Origin: Deltaproteobacteria bacterium
GTDB lineage: Bacteria > Myxococcota_A > Polyangia > Polyangiales > Houyiibacteriaceae
DNA length: 56,490 nucleotides
NCBI GenBank assembly: GCA_004283055.1
Contig: SHLP01000009.1
Span: 1 to 56,490 of the forward strand
Reading direction: 5' to 3'
Shown here: in pieces, positions 9,114-17,905 of the stretch
How positions within the stretch are numbered: the first letter of the stretch is position 1
Layout: each line of letters starts with the position of its first letter
Notes under the pieces: model-generated
The model's input: only the letters and a program-made list of their open reading frames with translations
Told to the model about the DNA's origin: nothing
Database searches by the model: none
Translations under genes and position numbers: made by a program

Positions 9114-9932
9114 CTAGAAGCGAATCTCGAAGCCGCAGGTGAAGGTGACCCGGGTGGTGACGGGCTTGCCGTCTTTGTCGAGCGGAGGCTTCCACTTTCC
9201 GCCCTGCAGCGCCTGTTTGCAGATCTGGCCGAACCTGTAGTTGACCGGGTCTTCGGAGATGAGTCGGAGCTTGCTCGGCGAGCCATCGGGGCCGATCTGC
9301 AGCCGCACGACCGCTTGGCCCTCGACCCCCTCTTGCTTGGCCTTCTTGGGGTAGAGCCGTTCTAGCTTTTGTTTCAAACTAGGCGGAATCGGACGTCTCG
9401 AGAGGTCGCCCACATCGACGACTACCCCGATGCCGGTGCCGCCGATAATCCCGCCGAGCACACCCTCGCGGCTCCTGCCGGTCACGACGGCGTCGGGTTT
9501 GCCCATCGGGCCGTCGCGGCTCTCACCAGAGCCGGGGTCCATGGCCCAGGAGGACGGCTCGTCCCCTTCGTTGGTCAAGACGATGTTGTCGAACGTGACG
9601 GGGGTCTCGGGCGCCGCGGCGGGCGGCTCTTCGGGTGCCTTGGGCGGCTCCTTCGGGGCCCTGAACGTCTTGGCCTTCTTGGGGGGCTCAACCGGTTCGG
9701 GCTCTTGCGGCTCGGGGGGCGCTTCTTCGACCGGCTGCTCCTCCTCGATCTCGGGCTCGGGAAGCTCCTCCTCGACGATCGCGACCGCCACGGCATCGAG
9801 GGGCTCGACAGGCCCTTCGCCAGCCCCGACGCTGGGGGTCAGGGCCAAGAAGGCTGCGTGCGTTGCGACGGCCAGGACGACCCAGGCCGAGTCGAGCGCC
9901 CAGGGGGCCACATTCTCGAGAGGGTTGGTCAT
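9114..9932 (-). CDS. TonB-like energy transducer
   Basis: The 272-residue protein has one N-terminal membrane helix (WVVLAVATHAAFLALT), then a long Glu/Pro/Lys spacer (residues about 45-110), then a C-terminal TonB/TolA-type domain containing KQEGVEGQAVVRLQIGPDGS and KQALQGGKWKPPL. Such proteins span the periplasm and pass proton-motive energy from an ExbB-ExbD motor to outer-membrane receptors. It follows exbD by 20 bases in the same operon. The middle has a glycine-rich stretch (GVLGGIIGGTGIGVVV). No TonB-dependent receptor is in the window, so the substrate is unknown. A role in motility or cell-envelope function instead of uptake is possible. Confidence 0.82.
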   Translation of the reverse strand: MTNPLENVAPWALDSAWVVLAVATHAAFLALTPSVGAGEGPVEPLDAVAVAIVEEELPEPEIEEEQPVEEAPPEPQEPEPVEPPKKAKTFRAPKEPPKAPEEPPAAAPETPVTFDNIVLTNEGDEPSSWAMDPGSGESRDGPMGKPDAVVTGRSREGVLGGIIGGTGIGVVVDVGDLSRRPIPPSLKQKLERLYPKKAKQEGVEGQAVVRLQIGPDGSPSKLRLISEDPVNYRFGQICKQALQGGKWKPPLDKDGKPVTTRVTFTCGFEIRF

Positions 9933-9952
9933 CGGGTCAGCAACAGCGTCGC

Positions 9953-10372
9953 TCAGCGTCCGATCTCCTCGGGCCGGACGTTGATGGCAAACTTCGTGAT
10001 CCGTTCCTGACGCAGAATGTCGATCACCTGGACGACTTTCGCGTGCGCAATCCTCCCGTCGGCTGCGATGACGGCGCGCAGGTCCTCGTCGTTCTCACGC
10101 GCTGCGCGCACCCGGGTTCGAAGCTCGTCGGGGTCGACGGGAATCGTGTCCAGGAAGAGCTGACCATTTTGGTCGATCGACACCGCAAGGGTCGAAGGTG
10201 TCTGCTCTCCGGTGGCGGCCTTTGGGAGCTCCATCGGGATCGTCTTGGAGACGATGGCTGTCGCCGTGACCATCAAGATGATCAACAGAACGAGCACCAC
10301 ATCGACCAACGGTGTGACGTTGATGTCTGTGATGAGGTCGTCGTCATCCCCGGAGCGTGCGCCACCGGCCAT
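9953..10372 (-). CDS. exbD: ExbD/TolR biopolymer transport protein
   Basis: The 139-residue protein has the ExbD/TolR layout: a short acidic cytoplasmic tail, one membrane helix, and a periplasmic domain. The membrane-proximal motif DINVTPLVDVVLVLLI carries the conserved aspartate essential for proton flow. The periplasmic part (residues about 55-139) ends ITKFAINVRPEEIG. I used the ATG at 10372, one base after the exbB stop; an in-frame ATG nine codons earlier would overlap exbB. The assignment to ExbD over TolR is by the TonB-like neighbour. Confidence 0.9.
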   Translation of the reverse strand: MAGGARSGDDDDLITDINVTPLVDVVLVLLIILMVTATAIVSKTIPMELPKAATGEQTPSTLAVSIDQNGQLFLDTIPVDPDELRTRVRAARENDEDLRAVIAADGRIAHAKVVQVIDILRQERITKFAINVRPEEIGR

Positions 10373-10373
10373 T

Positions 10374-11018
10374 TCACTTGCTCCCGTTCTGGGCGCCACC
10401 CTTGAGGTACGCGAGTAAGTCCCGGCCTAGCGCGTCGGCCCAGGTGAGCCGGTATCGAATCAAGCGCTGGAAGTAGTTGTAGAAGGCAACGGCCGGCAGG
10501 GCGACGAGCAGGCCGATCGCCGTTGCGACGAGTGCTTCGCCCACCTCGGTCATCAGGCCGCTCGTCACCTTGCCAGCGCTCTCGTCGAGCACGTGGAACG
10601 CCTTGATGACGCCGATGACCGTTCCGAGAAGACCGACGAAAGGCGCGTTGTTGCCGACGGTTCCGAGGAAGCCCAGATTTCGCTCCATTTGGGTGCGCGC
10701 CACGGCGGTCTCGCCGGCGAGCCGTTCTTCGACCGCATCGGAACCCTCCTCGGCCACCTCGATGCCGGAGTGCACGATCTTGGCCTGAAATGAGCGGGAC
10801 TGGGCGAGACGATCGCGCGCGCCGAGGATGTCGTTCTTTGCCAAGAACAGTCGAAGGTCCTCTTGAAGGGCCCGCACGTCATCGCGGGAGGCGAAGAAGT
10901 AGTAGATGCGTTCGAAAATGATCGCCACGCCAATGATGGAAAGAATAATCAGAAGCCACATGACCCAGGTCGCGCCGAGCATGGCGAACGCGGTCAATCT
11001 CTCTTGAATGTCGAGCAT
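10374..11018 (-). CDS. exbB: ExbB/TolQ/MotA family proton channel
   Basis: The 214-residue inner-membrane protein has three predicted helices: one near residues 15-38 (MWLLIILSIIGVAIIFERIYY) and two in the C-terminal half. The MotA/TolQ/ExbB motif GTVGNNAPFVGLLGTVIGVI and the third helix GEALVATAIGLLVALPAVAF with its polar residues mark the proton path. It works as a pentameric motor with ExbD. The gene starts 26 bases after truD and leads the exbB-exbD-tonB set. TolQ is an alternative, but no tolA, tolB or pal follows. Confidence 0.9.
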   Translation of the reverse strand: MLDIQERLTAFAMLGATWVMWLLIILSIIGVAIIFERIYYFFASRDDVRALQEDLRLFLAKNDILGARDRLAQSRSFQAKIVHSGIEVAEEGSDAVEERLAGETAVARTQMERNLGFLGTVGNNAPFVGLLGTVIGVIKAFHVLDESAGKVTSGLMTEVGEALVATAIGLLVALPAVAFYNYFQRLIRYRLTWADALGRDLLAYLKGGAQNGSK

Positions 11019-11044
11019 ACTTTTCCTCTGGTAGAAGCGCGCTC

Positions 11045-12082
11045 TTAGCCGGTCTTGGGCGGCTGCGCATCCCGCTTGAGAATCTCCCGAATCACTATGG
11101 TCGCGTAGGAGCCAGCGGGTAGGGTGAAATCGAGCACCACCGTATGGTCACTCACAGTCAGCTCCAGATTTGACACCGGAACACGGACGAAACGCCTGGT
11201 TCCGGGGGCGACGCGCTTCCACTTGGCCAAGCGGTCCAGCGTCAGGCCCGATTCCTCGAGCAGTGCCTCTTCGCGTTGGCGGGCATCGCCCTCGGGCCAG
11301 CGCATCTTGGCCCCGAAGATCGGACCCGTTGAGCTGATCTCCCACGCGTCGGCCCGCACCTGGGTGCCCTCGACGTCGGGCGCAACGAACAAGCCGCCCG
11401 ACTCGTGCTTCTTGACGAGGTCGCCCGGGTAAACCTTTCCGAGCGTCGAGCTTTGCACCCGTTCGGCAACGCAACGGTTGAAGATCTGGGATTGGAGCGC
11501 GGACATCTGGAGCTTTCGCTGAAACCTTGCTCGAGGTGCTCTGGCCTCGCCGCGGACCCAACGAAGCGCCCGCTGGGCATTGTTGCCGTCGCGTCCGAAT
11601 CGCTGCTCTCCGTAGTAGTTGGGAAGGCCCTGCTGTTCGATCTCCGCCAACAGCCGGCGAAGCTCTTCTATTCTCGATCGCTCGAATTGCCGCAGCCGAA
11701 TCCGAAATCGATTCGCTCGAAGATGGCCCGTTCGAAGCTTCTGCGGATGCAGGGTCGCCTCTAGGACCCGAACGCCGTCGAGGTCTGCTTGCAGCAGAGC
11801 GTCGGGGGAGGCGCCAAAGAGGCTGATCCACTGCCGGGTTACGGCGTGGCGATCCTTGAGACCGGCCCATCCTGCAGCGTCAGGGTCGGCGCCGACCCGC
11901 TCGCAAAGCGCCCGAACCGCATCCTTGGTCGTCAGCCCACGCTTTTCGATGAATGCGAAGGCATGCTCTCCGGTACCCGTCGCTCGATACGCCGCGATCT
12001 CTTCGACCTCGAAATCCTCAGGTGTCGTCCGAAAATCGGCTTCGAATGGAGCGAACGAACGCGTGAGGTACGGCAGCATCAT
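11045..12082 (-). CDS. truD: tRNA pseudouridine(13) synthase TruD
   Basis: The roughly 345-residue enzyme converts U13 of tRNA-Glu to pseudouridine. The catalytic aspartate is in GLKDRHAVTRQW (the AGxKDRxAxTxQ signature). A second family motif is NYYGEQRFGRDGNNAQRAL, and TTPEDFEVEEI near the N-terminus is also typical. The first ATGs are at 12106, 12082 and 12079; I took 12082 (MMLPYLTRSF). The open frame runs much further upstream but only as the antisense of the next gene. It is followed closely by exbB, an unusual partner that suggests simple co-transcription. Confidence 0.92.
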   Translation of the reverse strand: MMLPYLTRSFAPFEADFRTTPEDFEVEEIAAYRATGTGEHAFAFIEKRGLTTKDAVRALCERVGADPDAAGWAGLKDRHAVTRQWISLFGASPDALLQADLDGVRVLEATLHPQKLRTGHLRANRFRIRLRQFERSRIEELRRLLAEIEQQGLPNYYGEQRFGRDGNNAQRALRWVRGEARAPRARFQRKLQMSALQSQIFNRCVAERVQSSTLGKVYPGDLVKKHESGGLFVAPDVEGTQVRADAWEISSTGPIFGAKMRWPEGDARQREEALLEESGLTLDRLAKWKRVAPGTRRFVRVPVSNLELTVSDHTVVLDFTLPAGSYATIVIREILKRDAQPPKTG

Positions 12083-12133
12083 GGTCGGCCGCTTCCTGTA
12101 GACCATCGCGGGGCGATTGGGTAGACAGCGGAT

Positions 12134-13237
12134 GTGACGTCCAAGCTCGCGAGCCGGATCGAGCGCACATTGCAGCAGCAGCTCGCCGAGGGGTGCGCAG
12201 CCAAGGTTTTTCCTGGAGCGAGTGCCTCGATTGCGTTTTGGGGCGGAGGCGAATGGAATTACGTCGAAGAAGTCGCCGGGCTGCGCGCCGAGGGGTCGTC
12301 GTCGGTCACGGCGGACACTTTCTATGACTTGGCTTCGCTCACCAAACCCTGGGTGGCGATCGCGGCGCTGCGCTTGCATCAGGCTGGGGTCTTCGATCTC
12401 GGCGAGCCGGTCGAGAAGCTGATCCCCGAAGCGCAGGGCCTGCCCGTCGGTGAACGCAGCTGGGAAGAGGTGTTCAGCCATCGTTCCGGCTTGGAGGCCT
12501 GGGTTCCCTTCTACGAGCGGCTCCCGGACGAGCCGGGGACCGAACGCGCGCGCGAATGGATTTTGGCGCAGCTCTTGCCGCATTGGGACGAGGGCACGGT
12601 TGGCACCGCCGTGTACAGCGACCTTGGCTACATCCTTGCAGGCCTCGCGATGAGTCGCGCAGCGGGCAAGCCCCTGAACGAAATCGTGGCCGCGCGCGTC
12701 GCTCTCGGGCTCGGGGTCCAGGACAGCGTCTTTTTCGGGGCGAGCCGGGTCGAGCAGACATGGAAGACCCGCTGCGCGCCGACCGGCTGGTCCCCATGGC
12801 GGGGGCGAGCTCTGACGGGCGAGGTTCATGACGACAACTGCGCTGCGCTCGGTGGCGTCGCCGGTCATGCCGGCATGTTCGGGCTCTCAAAAAGCGTCGC
12901 GCGCTTTGGCGCTGCATGCGTGGCGGCCTGGCACGGACGCCGGGGCGCCGAGGAGGAGGCGCTCGTTCGGCACGCGACGGCGTCGCGGCCAGGCGGAACA
13001 CATCGACTCGGCTGGGATGGCAAAGCCGAGGCAGGGAGCTCCGCCGGCACGTCGATCGACGCAGACGCGTTCGGCCACCTCGGATTTACAGGCACCTCCC
13101 TTTGGTGCGACCCGCGTCGTCAGCTCGTGATGGTGCTCTTGACCAATCGCGTCGCCGTTTCAGGTGACAACGCCGCGATTCGTCGGTTTCGGCCGGAATT
13201 CCACGAGGCCATCGTGCGCGCCTTCGATGGAGCTTAG
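12134..13237 (+). CDS. Beta-lactamase-fold serine hydrolase (class C/DD-peptidase-like family)
   Basis: The 367-residue protein belongs to the beta-lactamase-related (Pfam Beta-lactamase) serine hydrolases, which include esterases, DD-peptidases and amidases. The nucleophile motif SxxK is SLTK at residues 68-71. The Tyr motif is YSD at 161-163 where YxN is usual, and the third motif is HLGFTG near the C-terminus. No signal peptide is seen, so it is likely cytoplasmic and not an antibiotic-inactivating enzyme. The start is a GTG about 50 bases from the divergent truD start. The substrate cannot be told from sequence. Confidence 0.85.
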   Translation: MTSKLASRIERTLQQQLAEGCAAKVFPGASASIAFWGGGEWNYVEEVAGLRAEGSSSVTADTFYDLASLTKPWVAIAALRLHQAGVFDLGEPVEKLIPEAQGLPVGERSWEEVFSHRSGLEAWVPFYERLPDEPGTERAREWILAQLLPHWDEGTVGTAVYSDLGYILAGLAMSRAAGKPLNEIVAARVALGLGVQDSVFFGASRVEQTWKTRCAPTGWSPWRGRALTGEVHDDNCAALGGVAGHAGMFGLSKSVARFGAACVAAWHGRRGAEEEALVRHATASRPGGTHRLGWDGKAEAGSSAGTSIDADAFGHLGFTGTSLWCDPRRQLVMVLLTNRVAVSGDNAAIRRFRPEFHEAIVRAFDGA

Positions 13238-13250
13238 ACCCGTCGGGGAG

Positions 13251-15449
13251 TCAGGCCGTGAGTGTGCGGAGCCTATCGAGCAGCCTAGAGTTGGTCTCAT
13301 ACGAGAGCGCGTTCCGCGCTGCACGCGCCATGGCACGCGGGTCGCCCACCAGGACGACGAGCTTCTTCGCGCGCGTGAGCGCGGTATAGAGGAGAGCGCG
13401 ATTGAGCAGCATGAAATGAGCATTGTGCAAAACGATGACGGCGGCCGGAAACTCGCTGCCCTGGACCTTGTGGACGGTGCACGCGTACGCGAGTGAGATC
13501 GCGTCGAGCTCGTCGGCTTGGTACTGGACGTCGCGCCCATCGAAACGAACGTAGGTCACGCCACCTTCAATCCTGTGCACCTCGCCGAGGTCCCCGTTGT
13601 ACACCTCCTTGTCGTAGTCGTTCCGGAGCTGCATCACCTTGTCACCTCGACGAAACGAGCCGGCAAGGGCGCCTTCCGGCTTCCCCGGGTTGAAGGCTTC
13701 CTGAAGCACCTCGTTGAGCCTAATCGTACCAAGCGGACCGCGTCGCATCGGCGTCATGACCTGAACGTCGTCTAGCGGGTCGAATCCATAGGCCGCCGAC
13801 ATGCGACGCAGCGTTTGGATGAGGCGCTCGGTGATCGTCTCGGGGTCGGTCACGGAGATCAGGAACAAGTCCCCATCGCCCTTGGTTCCGCTCGGCGTCG
13901 GCTCTGGCATGCCGCCTTCGAGAACGGAATGGGCTCCTCGCACGATCGCGCTCTGCTGGGCCTGGCGAAACACCTCGTGGAGTCGAATCGTCCGGCAAAC
14001 CCTGGATGCGATCAGGTCGCGCAAGGGCTGCCCGGGCCCGACCGGCGGCAGCTGATCGATGTCGCCGACGAGCACCAGAGTCGCAGCTCGGGGAATGGCG
14101 GCCAGGAGCTGTGAGGCCAGTCGGATGTCGAGCATCGATGCTTCGTCGACGAGGATCAGGTCGGCGTCGAGCGGCGAGCGCTGGTTGCGATTGAAGTGGC
14201 CCGTGGCCGGATTCCACTCGAGGAGCCGATGGATGGTCTTCGCTTCGATGCCGGCGGCTTCGGAGAGGCGCTTGGCGGCTCGCCCGGTTGGCGCGCACAG
14301 CGCAGTGCGGCGATCGAGAGCCGCATGTGCTTGCACGATCGCGCGGACGGTCGTCGTCTTGCCGGTGCCTGGTCCACCGGTGAGCACGAGCAGGTGAGTC
14401 CCGAGCGACGCGTCGACCGCGCTGCGCTGCGTATCGCTTAGGTTCGAGTCATACGTCTTGACGGGCTGTTGGACCTTCGGGCGCTCGGCGAGGGCGCTCA
14501 GTGCCTCGGCGACGAGAGTTTCAGCGCGATGCAGGACGGGAGGGTAGATGGCGTCGTCTTCGATCGTGACGAGCTCGCGGGCCCGAAGAGCGAGGAGGGC
14601 TTCGTCGAGCTTCTCGGACGGCACGTCGATTTGCTCGAGCCCATTGCGGAGCTGTTCTCGTGTCGCAAAGACGTGGCCGTCGTCGACTGCTTTTCCGATC
14701 AAATGGAGTGCTCCGCCCTGCACACGCCTCAAGTCATCGCCCGCGATTCCAAGCGCGCCTGCGATGCGATCGGCGGTTCGAAACCCAATGCCGCGGATCT
14801 GCTCCGCAACGATGTATGGATCGTCTCTGACGATCCGTGGGGCATCGCCGCCGTACCTACGAACGATCTCTCGCGCCGTTGCCGGGCCCATGCCGAGCGC
14901 ATGCAGAAAGCTCATCGTCTCGGCCTCGGCGCGGCGTTGCCGGACCGCGTTTGCAATCGACTCGGCGCGCTGTTTGCCAATGCCCGAGACCTCGCGAAGC
15001 CGAGCGGACTGTGTCGCGATCACATCCAACGTGTCGGTGCCAAAGCGGCCGACGAGTCGGGCCGCCAGGGCAGGGCCGATGCCCGGGATGAGCCCCGAGC
15101 CGAGATATCGCGTCATCCCCTGTTCGGTCGCCGGAATCGTCGGGGTAAACGAGGTGACCCGAAACCGCGGGCCGTACACGGCGTGCTGGGTCCATCGCCC
15201 GATCAGCCGCACGCTCTCGCCCGGTTCGACCTGACCTAGATCCCCGACGACGGTCCGAGGCAGGCCGAGCGTTTCCTTCTCGTCGGGCGCAAGACGAATC
15301 ACCGCGAATGTTCCATCATCGCTGCGGAAAATCACGTCCTCGACCACGCCCTCGAGGACCTCCTCTGACTCTTTGGACCCCACGATTCGGTGCGAATCTA
15401 ACAGTCTTGTGCAGCGAACGCCCTGCTGTTGTGCTTTCTTCGCAAACAT
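13251..15449 (-). CDS. recD2: RecD2-type (RecD/TraA family) ATP-dependent DNA helicase
   Basis: The 732-residue protein is a 5'-3' superfamily 1B helicase of the RecD2 type that acts without RecBC. An N-terminal OB-like region (residues about 30-100) precedes helix-hairpin-helix elements (GLIPGIGPALAARL, EVSGIGKQRAESIANAV). Walker A is GGPGTGKTT at 358-366 and Walker B is LILVDEASMLD. Further motifs are VLVGDIDQLPPVGPG and the C-terminal ACTVHKVQGSEFPAAV and YTALTRAKK. The full length and intact motifs point to a functional enzyme. The ATG at 15449 lies 41 bases from a divergent small ORF. Confidence 0.94.
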   Translation of the reverse strand: MFAKKAQQQGVRCTRLLDSHRIVGSKESEEVLEGVVEDVIFRSDDGTFAVIRLAPDEKETLGLPRTVVGDLGQVEPGESVRLIGRWTQHAVYGPRFRVTSFTPTIPATEQGMTRYLGSGLIPGIGPALAARLVGRFGTDTLDVIATQSARLREVSGIGKQRAESIANAVRQRRAEAETMSFLHALGMGPATAREIVRRYGGDAPRIVRDDPYIVAEQIRGIGFRTADRIAGALGIAGDDLRRVQGGALHLIGKAVDDGHVFATREQLRNGLEQIDVPSEKLDEALLALRARELVTIEDDAIYPPVLHRAETLVAEALSALAERPKVQQPVKTYDSNLSDTQRSAVDASLGTHLLVLTGGPGTGKTTTVRAIVQAHAALDRRTALCAPTGRAAKRLSEAAGIEAKTIHRLLEWNPATGHFNRNQRSPLDADLILVDEASMLDIRLASQLLAAIPRAATLVLVGDIDQLPPVGPGQPLRDLIASRVCRTIRLHEVFRQAQQSAIVRGAHSVLEGGMPEPTPSGTKGDGDLFLISVTDPETITERLIQTLRRMSAAYGFDPLDDVQVMTPMRRGPLGTIRLNEVLQEAFNPGKPEGALAGSFRRGDKVMQLRNDYDKEVYNGDLGEVHRIEGGVTYVRFDGRDVQYQADELDAISLAYACTVHKVQGSEFPAAVIVLHNAHFMLLNRALLYTALTRAKKLVVLVGDPRAMARAARNALSYETNSRLLDRLRTLTA

Positions 15450-15490
15450 CCGTTAGGGTTAAAGTCCGCACGCTTTTGGATCAGAGGGGA

Positions 15491-15703
15491 ATGAGCACAC
15501 AGCCACGGATGAGCGCGCCCATTGGCAGACTGGATATTCGGACCTCGGCGAGGAAGAGGGCCTCTTCTTCGGTCGCTCTGGCCCAGGCCTCCGAGCCCCC
15601 GTGTGACGCGAAAGCAGACGGAACGGGCGCGGCCGAGGAGGAGAGCGCCCTGCCGCACTACTATCCGTTCGCGCCCAGCCGCTCGGACGGCGGCGACGAC
15701 TGA
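15491..15703 (+). CDS. Small hypothetical protein, 70 residues
   Basis: An ATG right after an AGAGGGGA ribosome site opens a 70-codon frame. The peptide begins MSTQPRMSAPIGRLDIRTSA, has an Ala/Glu-rich middle and ends with LPHYYPFAPSRSDGGDD. It has no signal peptide or membrane segment and no family I recognise. It lies between divergent recD2 and the ParA-like gene, 52 bases before the latter, and could be co-transcribed with it. The spacing of the ribosome site is short, and coding status is uncertain. Confidence 0.4.
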   Translation: MSTQPRMSAPIGRLDIRTSARKRASSSVALAQASEPPCDAKADGTGAAEEESALPHYYPFAPSRSDGGDD

Positions 15704-15755
15704 GCGCGAAGTCGACTTGATTGCGTCGCAATCGAGCGATTGGTAAGAGCGCTCG

Positions 15756-17309
15756 ATGCCCCCAACGACGATCGCCATTCTTGGGGCAAAAGGAGGGGTC
15801 GGCACCTCTCTGTTCAGCGCCAACCTCGCGATCTATCTCGCGACGATTGGCAAGCGTGTCCTCGCCGTCGATGCGGACTCATCGGGCGCCGACCTTCATG
15901 CGATGCTGGGGATGGGGCCTCGTGTCGCACCGTACATCGCGCCCACCCCCGCATTCGGCGCGGAGCGCAGCCTGACCAGCCTGGCCACCGCGCTCGACCA
16001 CGATGCGGCCAACACCCTGCCGTTGCGCACGCCGGTCGATGGACCGATTCCCGGCCTGCAGTTGATGGACGGAGGCTTGAGCGAGCCGCATCGGGGCAGC
16101 GCACGCCGAAGCTCCTTGCGCGAGCTCCAGGGCCGACTCGCCAAGCAAGAGGTCGATTTCGCGGTCGTCGATCTCGGCTCGTCGGGGAGCGAGGCAGCGA
16201 TCCGCTTCTGGTGCTCGGCGGAGCATCGCCTGGCCTTGACGATGCCGGAGCCCAACGCCGTGAGCGGGCTGTATAGGCTCGTTCGAAAAGCGTTTGCCGC
16301 CGTGGCTCAGCAGCGACTGACCGACGAAAGACAGCAGGCTGCGCTTCACGCCGCGTTCGCAAGAGCTGGTCAGACACCGGCTCCGTCCGATATCGCGGCT
16401 CTGTTGAGGCGCGAGTGGCCGGAGCTCGGAGCAGCCTTGCAGGACTGCATGGACGAGCTTCAGTTCCCCTTCATCGTCAACCAGGCGAGACTGCGCGCCG
16501 ATCTGGAGCTCGGCGATCAAATTTCGGTGGCGGTACGCAGGCGGTATGGAGTTCACTTGAAGTACCTGGGCTACGTCGAGCACGACGACGTGGTTCGAGG
16601 ATGCTCGCGAAAGCGACGACCGCTCCTGCTCGAAAGCCCTGGCAGCAGAGCGAGTCGCAACATCGAGAAGATCGCGCGGCGACTGTTTGCCTCGAAAGAA
16701 ACCCAGAGGGACCGCGCGCCCTGGCGCGAAGTGCCCGAGAGCTCCCATCACGACATCCTCGAAGTCGAGCGCGGCGCCACCGATGAGGAGATTCGGCGCG
16801 CCTACAAGCGTATGTGCGCGGTCTTCGACGCCGAGAATCTCGTCACGTTCGGCCTCTTCGATGACGACGGGCTCGCGGTCGCCCGCAGTCGAATCGACGA
16901 GGCCTTTGACGTGCTCCTCGATCCAGCGCGTCGCCGTCCTTATGAGATTTCGGTCTTTCCGGAGGCAGAGGAGGCCAAGGCCGAGACTGCTAGGGAGCTG
17001 ACGCCAAGCGGCGAGCTACCCCCGGCGCCCAGCATCACGCCGGACACCGAATTCAGCGGCGCCTTGCTGCGCGCTGTGCGCGAATCACAAGGAACCAGCC
17101 TCGAACAGATCAGCGAACGGACCAAGGTCGGAACCAACTATCTGCGGTGCATCGAGGAGGACGACTTCGAGCGACTGCCGGCGGCGGTCTACGTGCGCGG
17201 TTTCGTCACCGAAGTTGCCAAATGTCTGAGGCTCGACCCCGAGCAGGTGAGCCAGAGCTATCTCCGTCGGCACAGAGCCCGCATGGAAGCAAAGGGGGAG
17301 GGCCTGTGA
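15756..17309 (+). CDS. ParA/MinD-like ATPase fused to a J-like and a RodZ-like helix-turn-helix domain
   Basis: The 517-residue protein joins three modules. Residues 1-300 are a ParA/MinD/FlhG-type ATPase with the deviant Walker A motif KGGVGTS at 12-18 and VLAVDADSSGADLH after it. Residues about 328-395 resemble a DnaJ J-domain (HDILEVERGATDEEIRRAYK ... LLDPARRRPYE), but the HPD tripeptide needed to stimulate Hsp70 is missing; FDAEN stands near its place. Residues about 430-517 match the helix-turn-helix of RodZ (HTH_25): LLRAVRESQGTSLEQISERT, then LRCIEEDDFERLPAAVYVRG. No membrane helix follows. A role in positioning a polar or cytoskeletal structure is inferred. The stop overlaps the maf GTG start. 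Confidence 0.85.
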   Translation: MPPTTIAILGAKGGVGTSLFSANLAIYLATIGKRVLAVDADSSGADLHAMLGMGPRVAPYIAPTPAFGAERSLTSLATALDHDAANTLPLRTPVDGPIPGLQLMDGGLSEPHRGSARRSSLRELQGRLAKQEVDFAVVDLGSSGSEAAIRFWCSAEHRLALTMPEPNAVSGLYRLVRKAFAAVAQQRLTDERQQAALHAAFARAGQTPAPSDIAALLRREWPELGAALQDCMDELQFPFIVNQARLRADLELGDQISVAVRRRYGVHLKYLGYVEHDDVVRGCSRKRRPLLLESPGSRASRNIEKIARRLFASKETQRDRAPWREVPESSHHDILEVERGATDEEIRRAYKRMCAVFDAENLVTFGLFDDDGLAVARSRIDEAFDVLLDPARRRPYEISVFPEAEEAKAETARELTPSGELPPAPSITPDTEFSGALLRAVRESQGTSLEQISERTKVGTNYLRCIEEDDFERLPAAVYVRGFVTEVAKCLRLDPEQVSQSYLRRHRARMEAKGEGL

Positions 17310-17905
17310 GCGCACCGCCCGAGTCGATCATTTTGGCGTCGGCCTCGCCCCGACGACGCGAGATCTTGTCCCGGCTCGGCATCCCGTTCGAGGTGCAGCC
17401 CAGCGGCGCCGACGAAGCGAGCTTGTCCATGGAAGATCACCTGGAGTTCGTCCGCGCCGCGGCGCTGGTCAAGCTCGAGACGGTCATGTCGAGCAGCGCC
17501 CGTCGAGGAGCGTTCGTCCTCGGGGCGGACACCATCGTCTGCGTCGGACGAGAGCGATTGGGAAAACCCGTCGATGAGACGGATGCGGTGCGGATGTTGG
17601 AGCTGCTCGTCGGGCGCGCGCACCTGGTTCGAACCGCGATCGCGCTCGGGAAAGTCGGGGAGGGCCCGCTCGACTGTCGCATCGTCGAGACGCGCGTGTG
17701 GTTTGGACCGGCGACGCGCGAGCAGCTGACGCGCTATGTCGCCGCGGGTGAGAGCCTCGACAAAGCGGGCGCCTATGGGGTGCAAGGGCTTGCGAGCGGC
17801 TTCGTCACCCGCATCGAAGGGTCCTACAGCAATGTCGTCGGCCTCCCGGCTGCCGAGGTGGTCGCGCTCCTTCTCGAGCACGATGCGCTGGATCGATGGC
17901 CATGA
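17306..17905 (+). CDS. maf: Maf-family nucleoside triphosphate pyrophosphatase
   Basis: The 199-residue protein belongs to the Maf/HAM1-like house-cleaning pyrophosphatases, which hydrolyse dTTP/UTP or modified nucleotides to monophosphates. The start motif is ILASASPRRREIL. The catalytic region is LGADTIVCVGRERLGKPVDE, and the third motif is ARMLELLVGRAHLV-like with His. The VQGLASGFVTRIEGSYSNVVGLP stretch is typical of the C-terminal half. The GTG start overlaps the preceding TGA, and its own TGA overlaps the yggS ATG, so all three genes form a coupled operon. The exact substrate class (YhdE or YceF type) is not certain. Confidence 0.92.
   Translation: MSAPPESIILASASPRRREILSRLGIPFEVQPSGADEASLSMEDHLEFVRAAALVKLETVMSSSARRGAFVLGADTIVCVGRERLGKPVDETDAVRMLELLVGRAHLVRTAIALGKVGEGPLDCRIVETRVWFGPATREQLTRYVAAGESLDKAGAYGVQGLASGFVTRIEGSYSNVVGLPAAEVVALLLEHDALDRWP

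Noticed and set aside
12083-12868. Upstream extension of truD on the minus strand
   Set aside because: It is antisense to the serine hydrolase gene and lacks TruD sequence; TruD begins at MLPYLTRSF.
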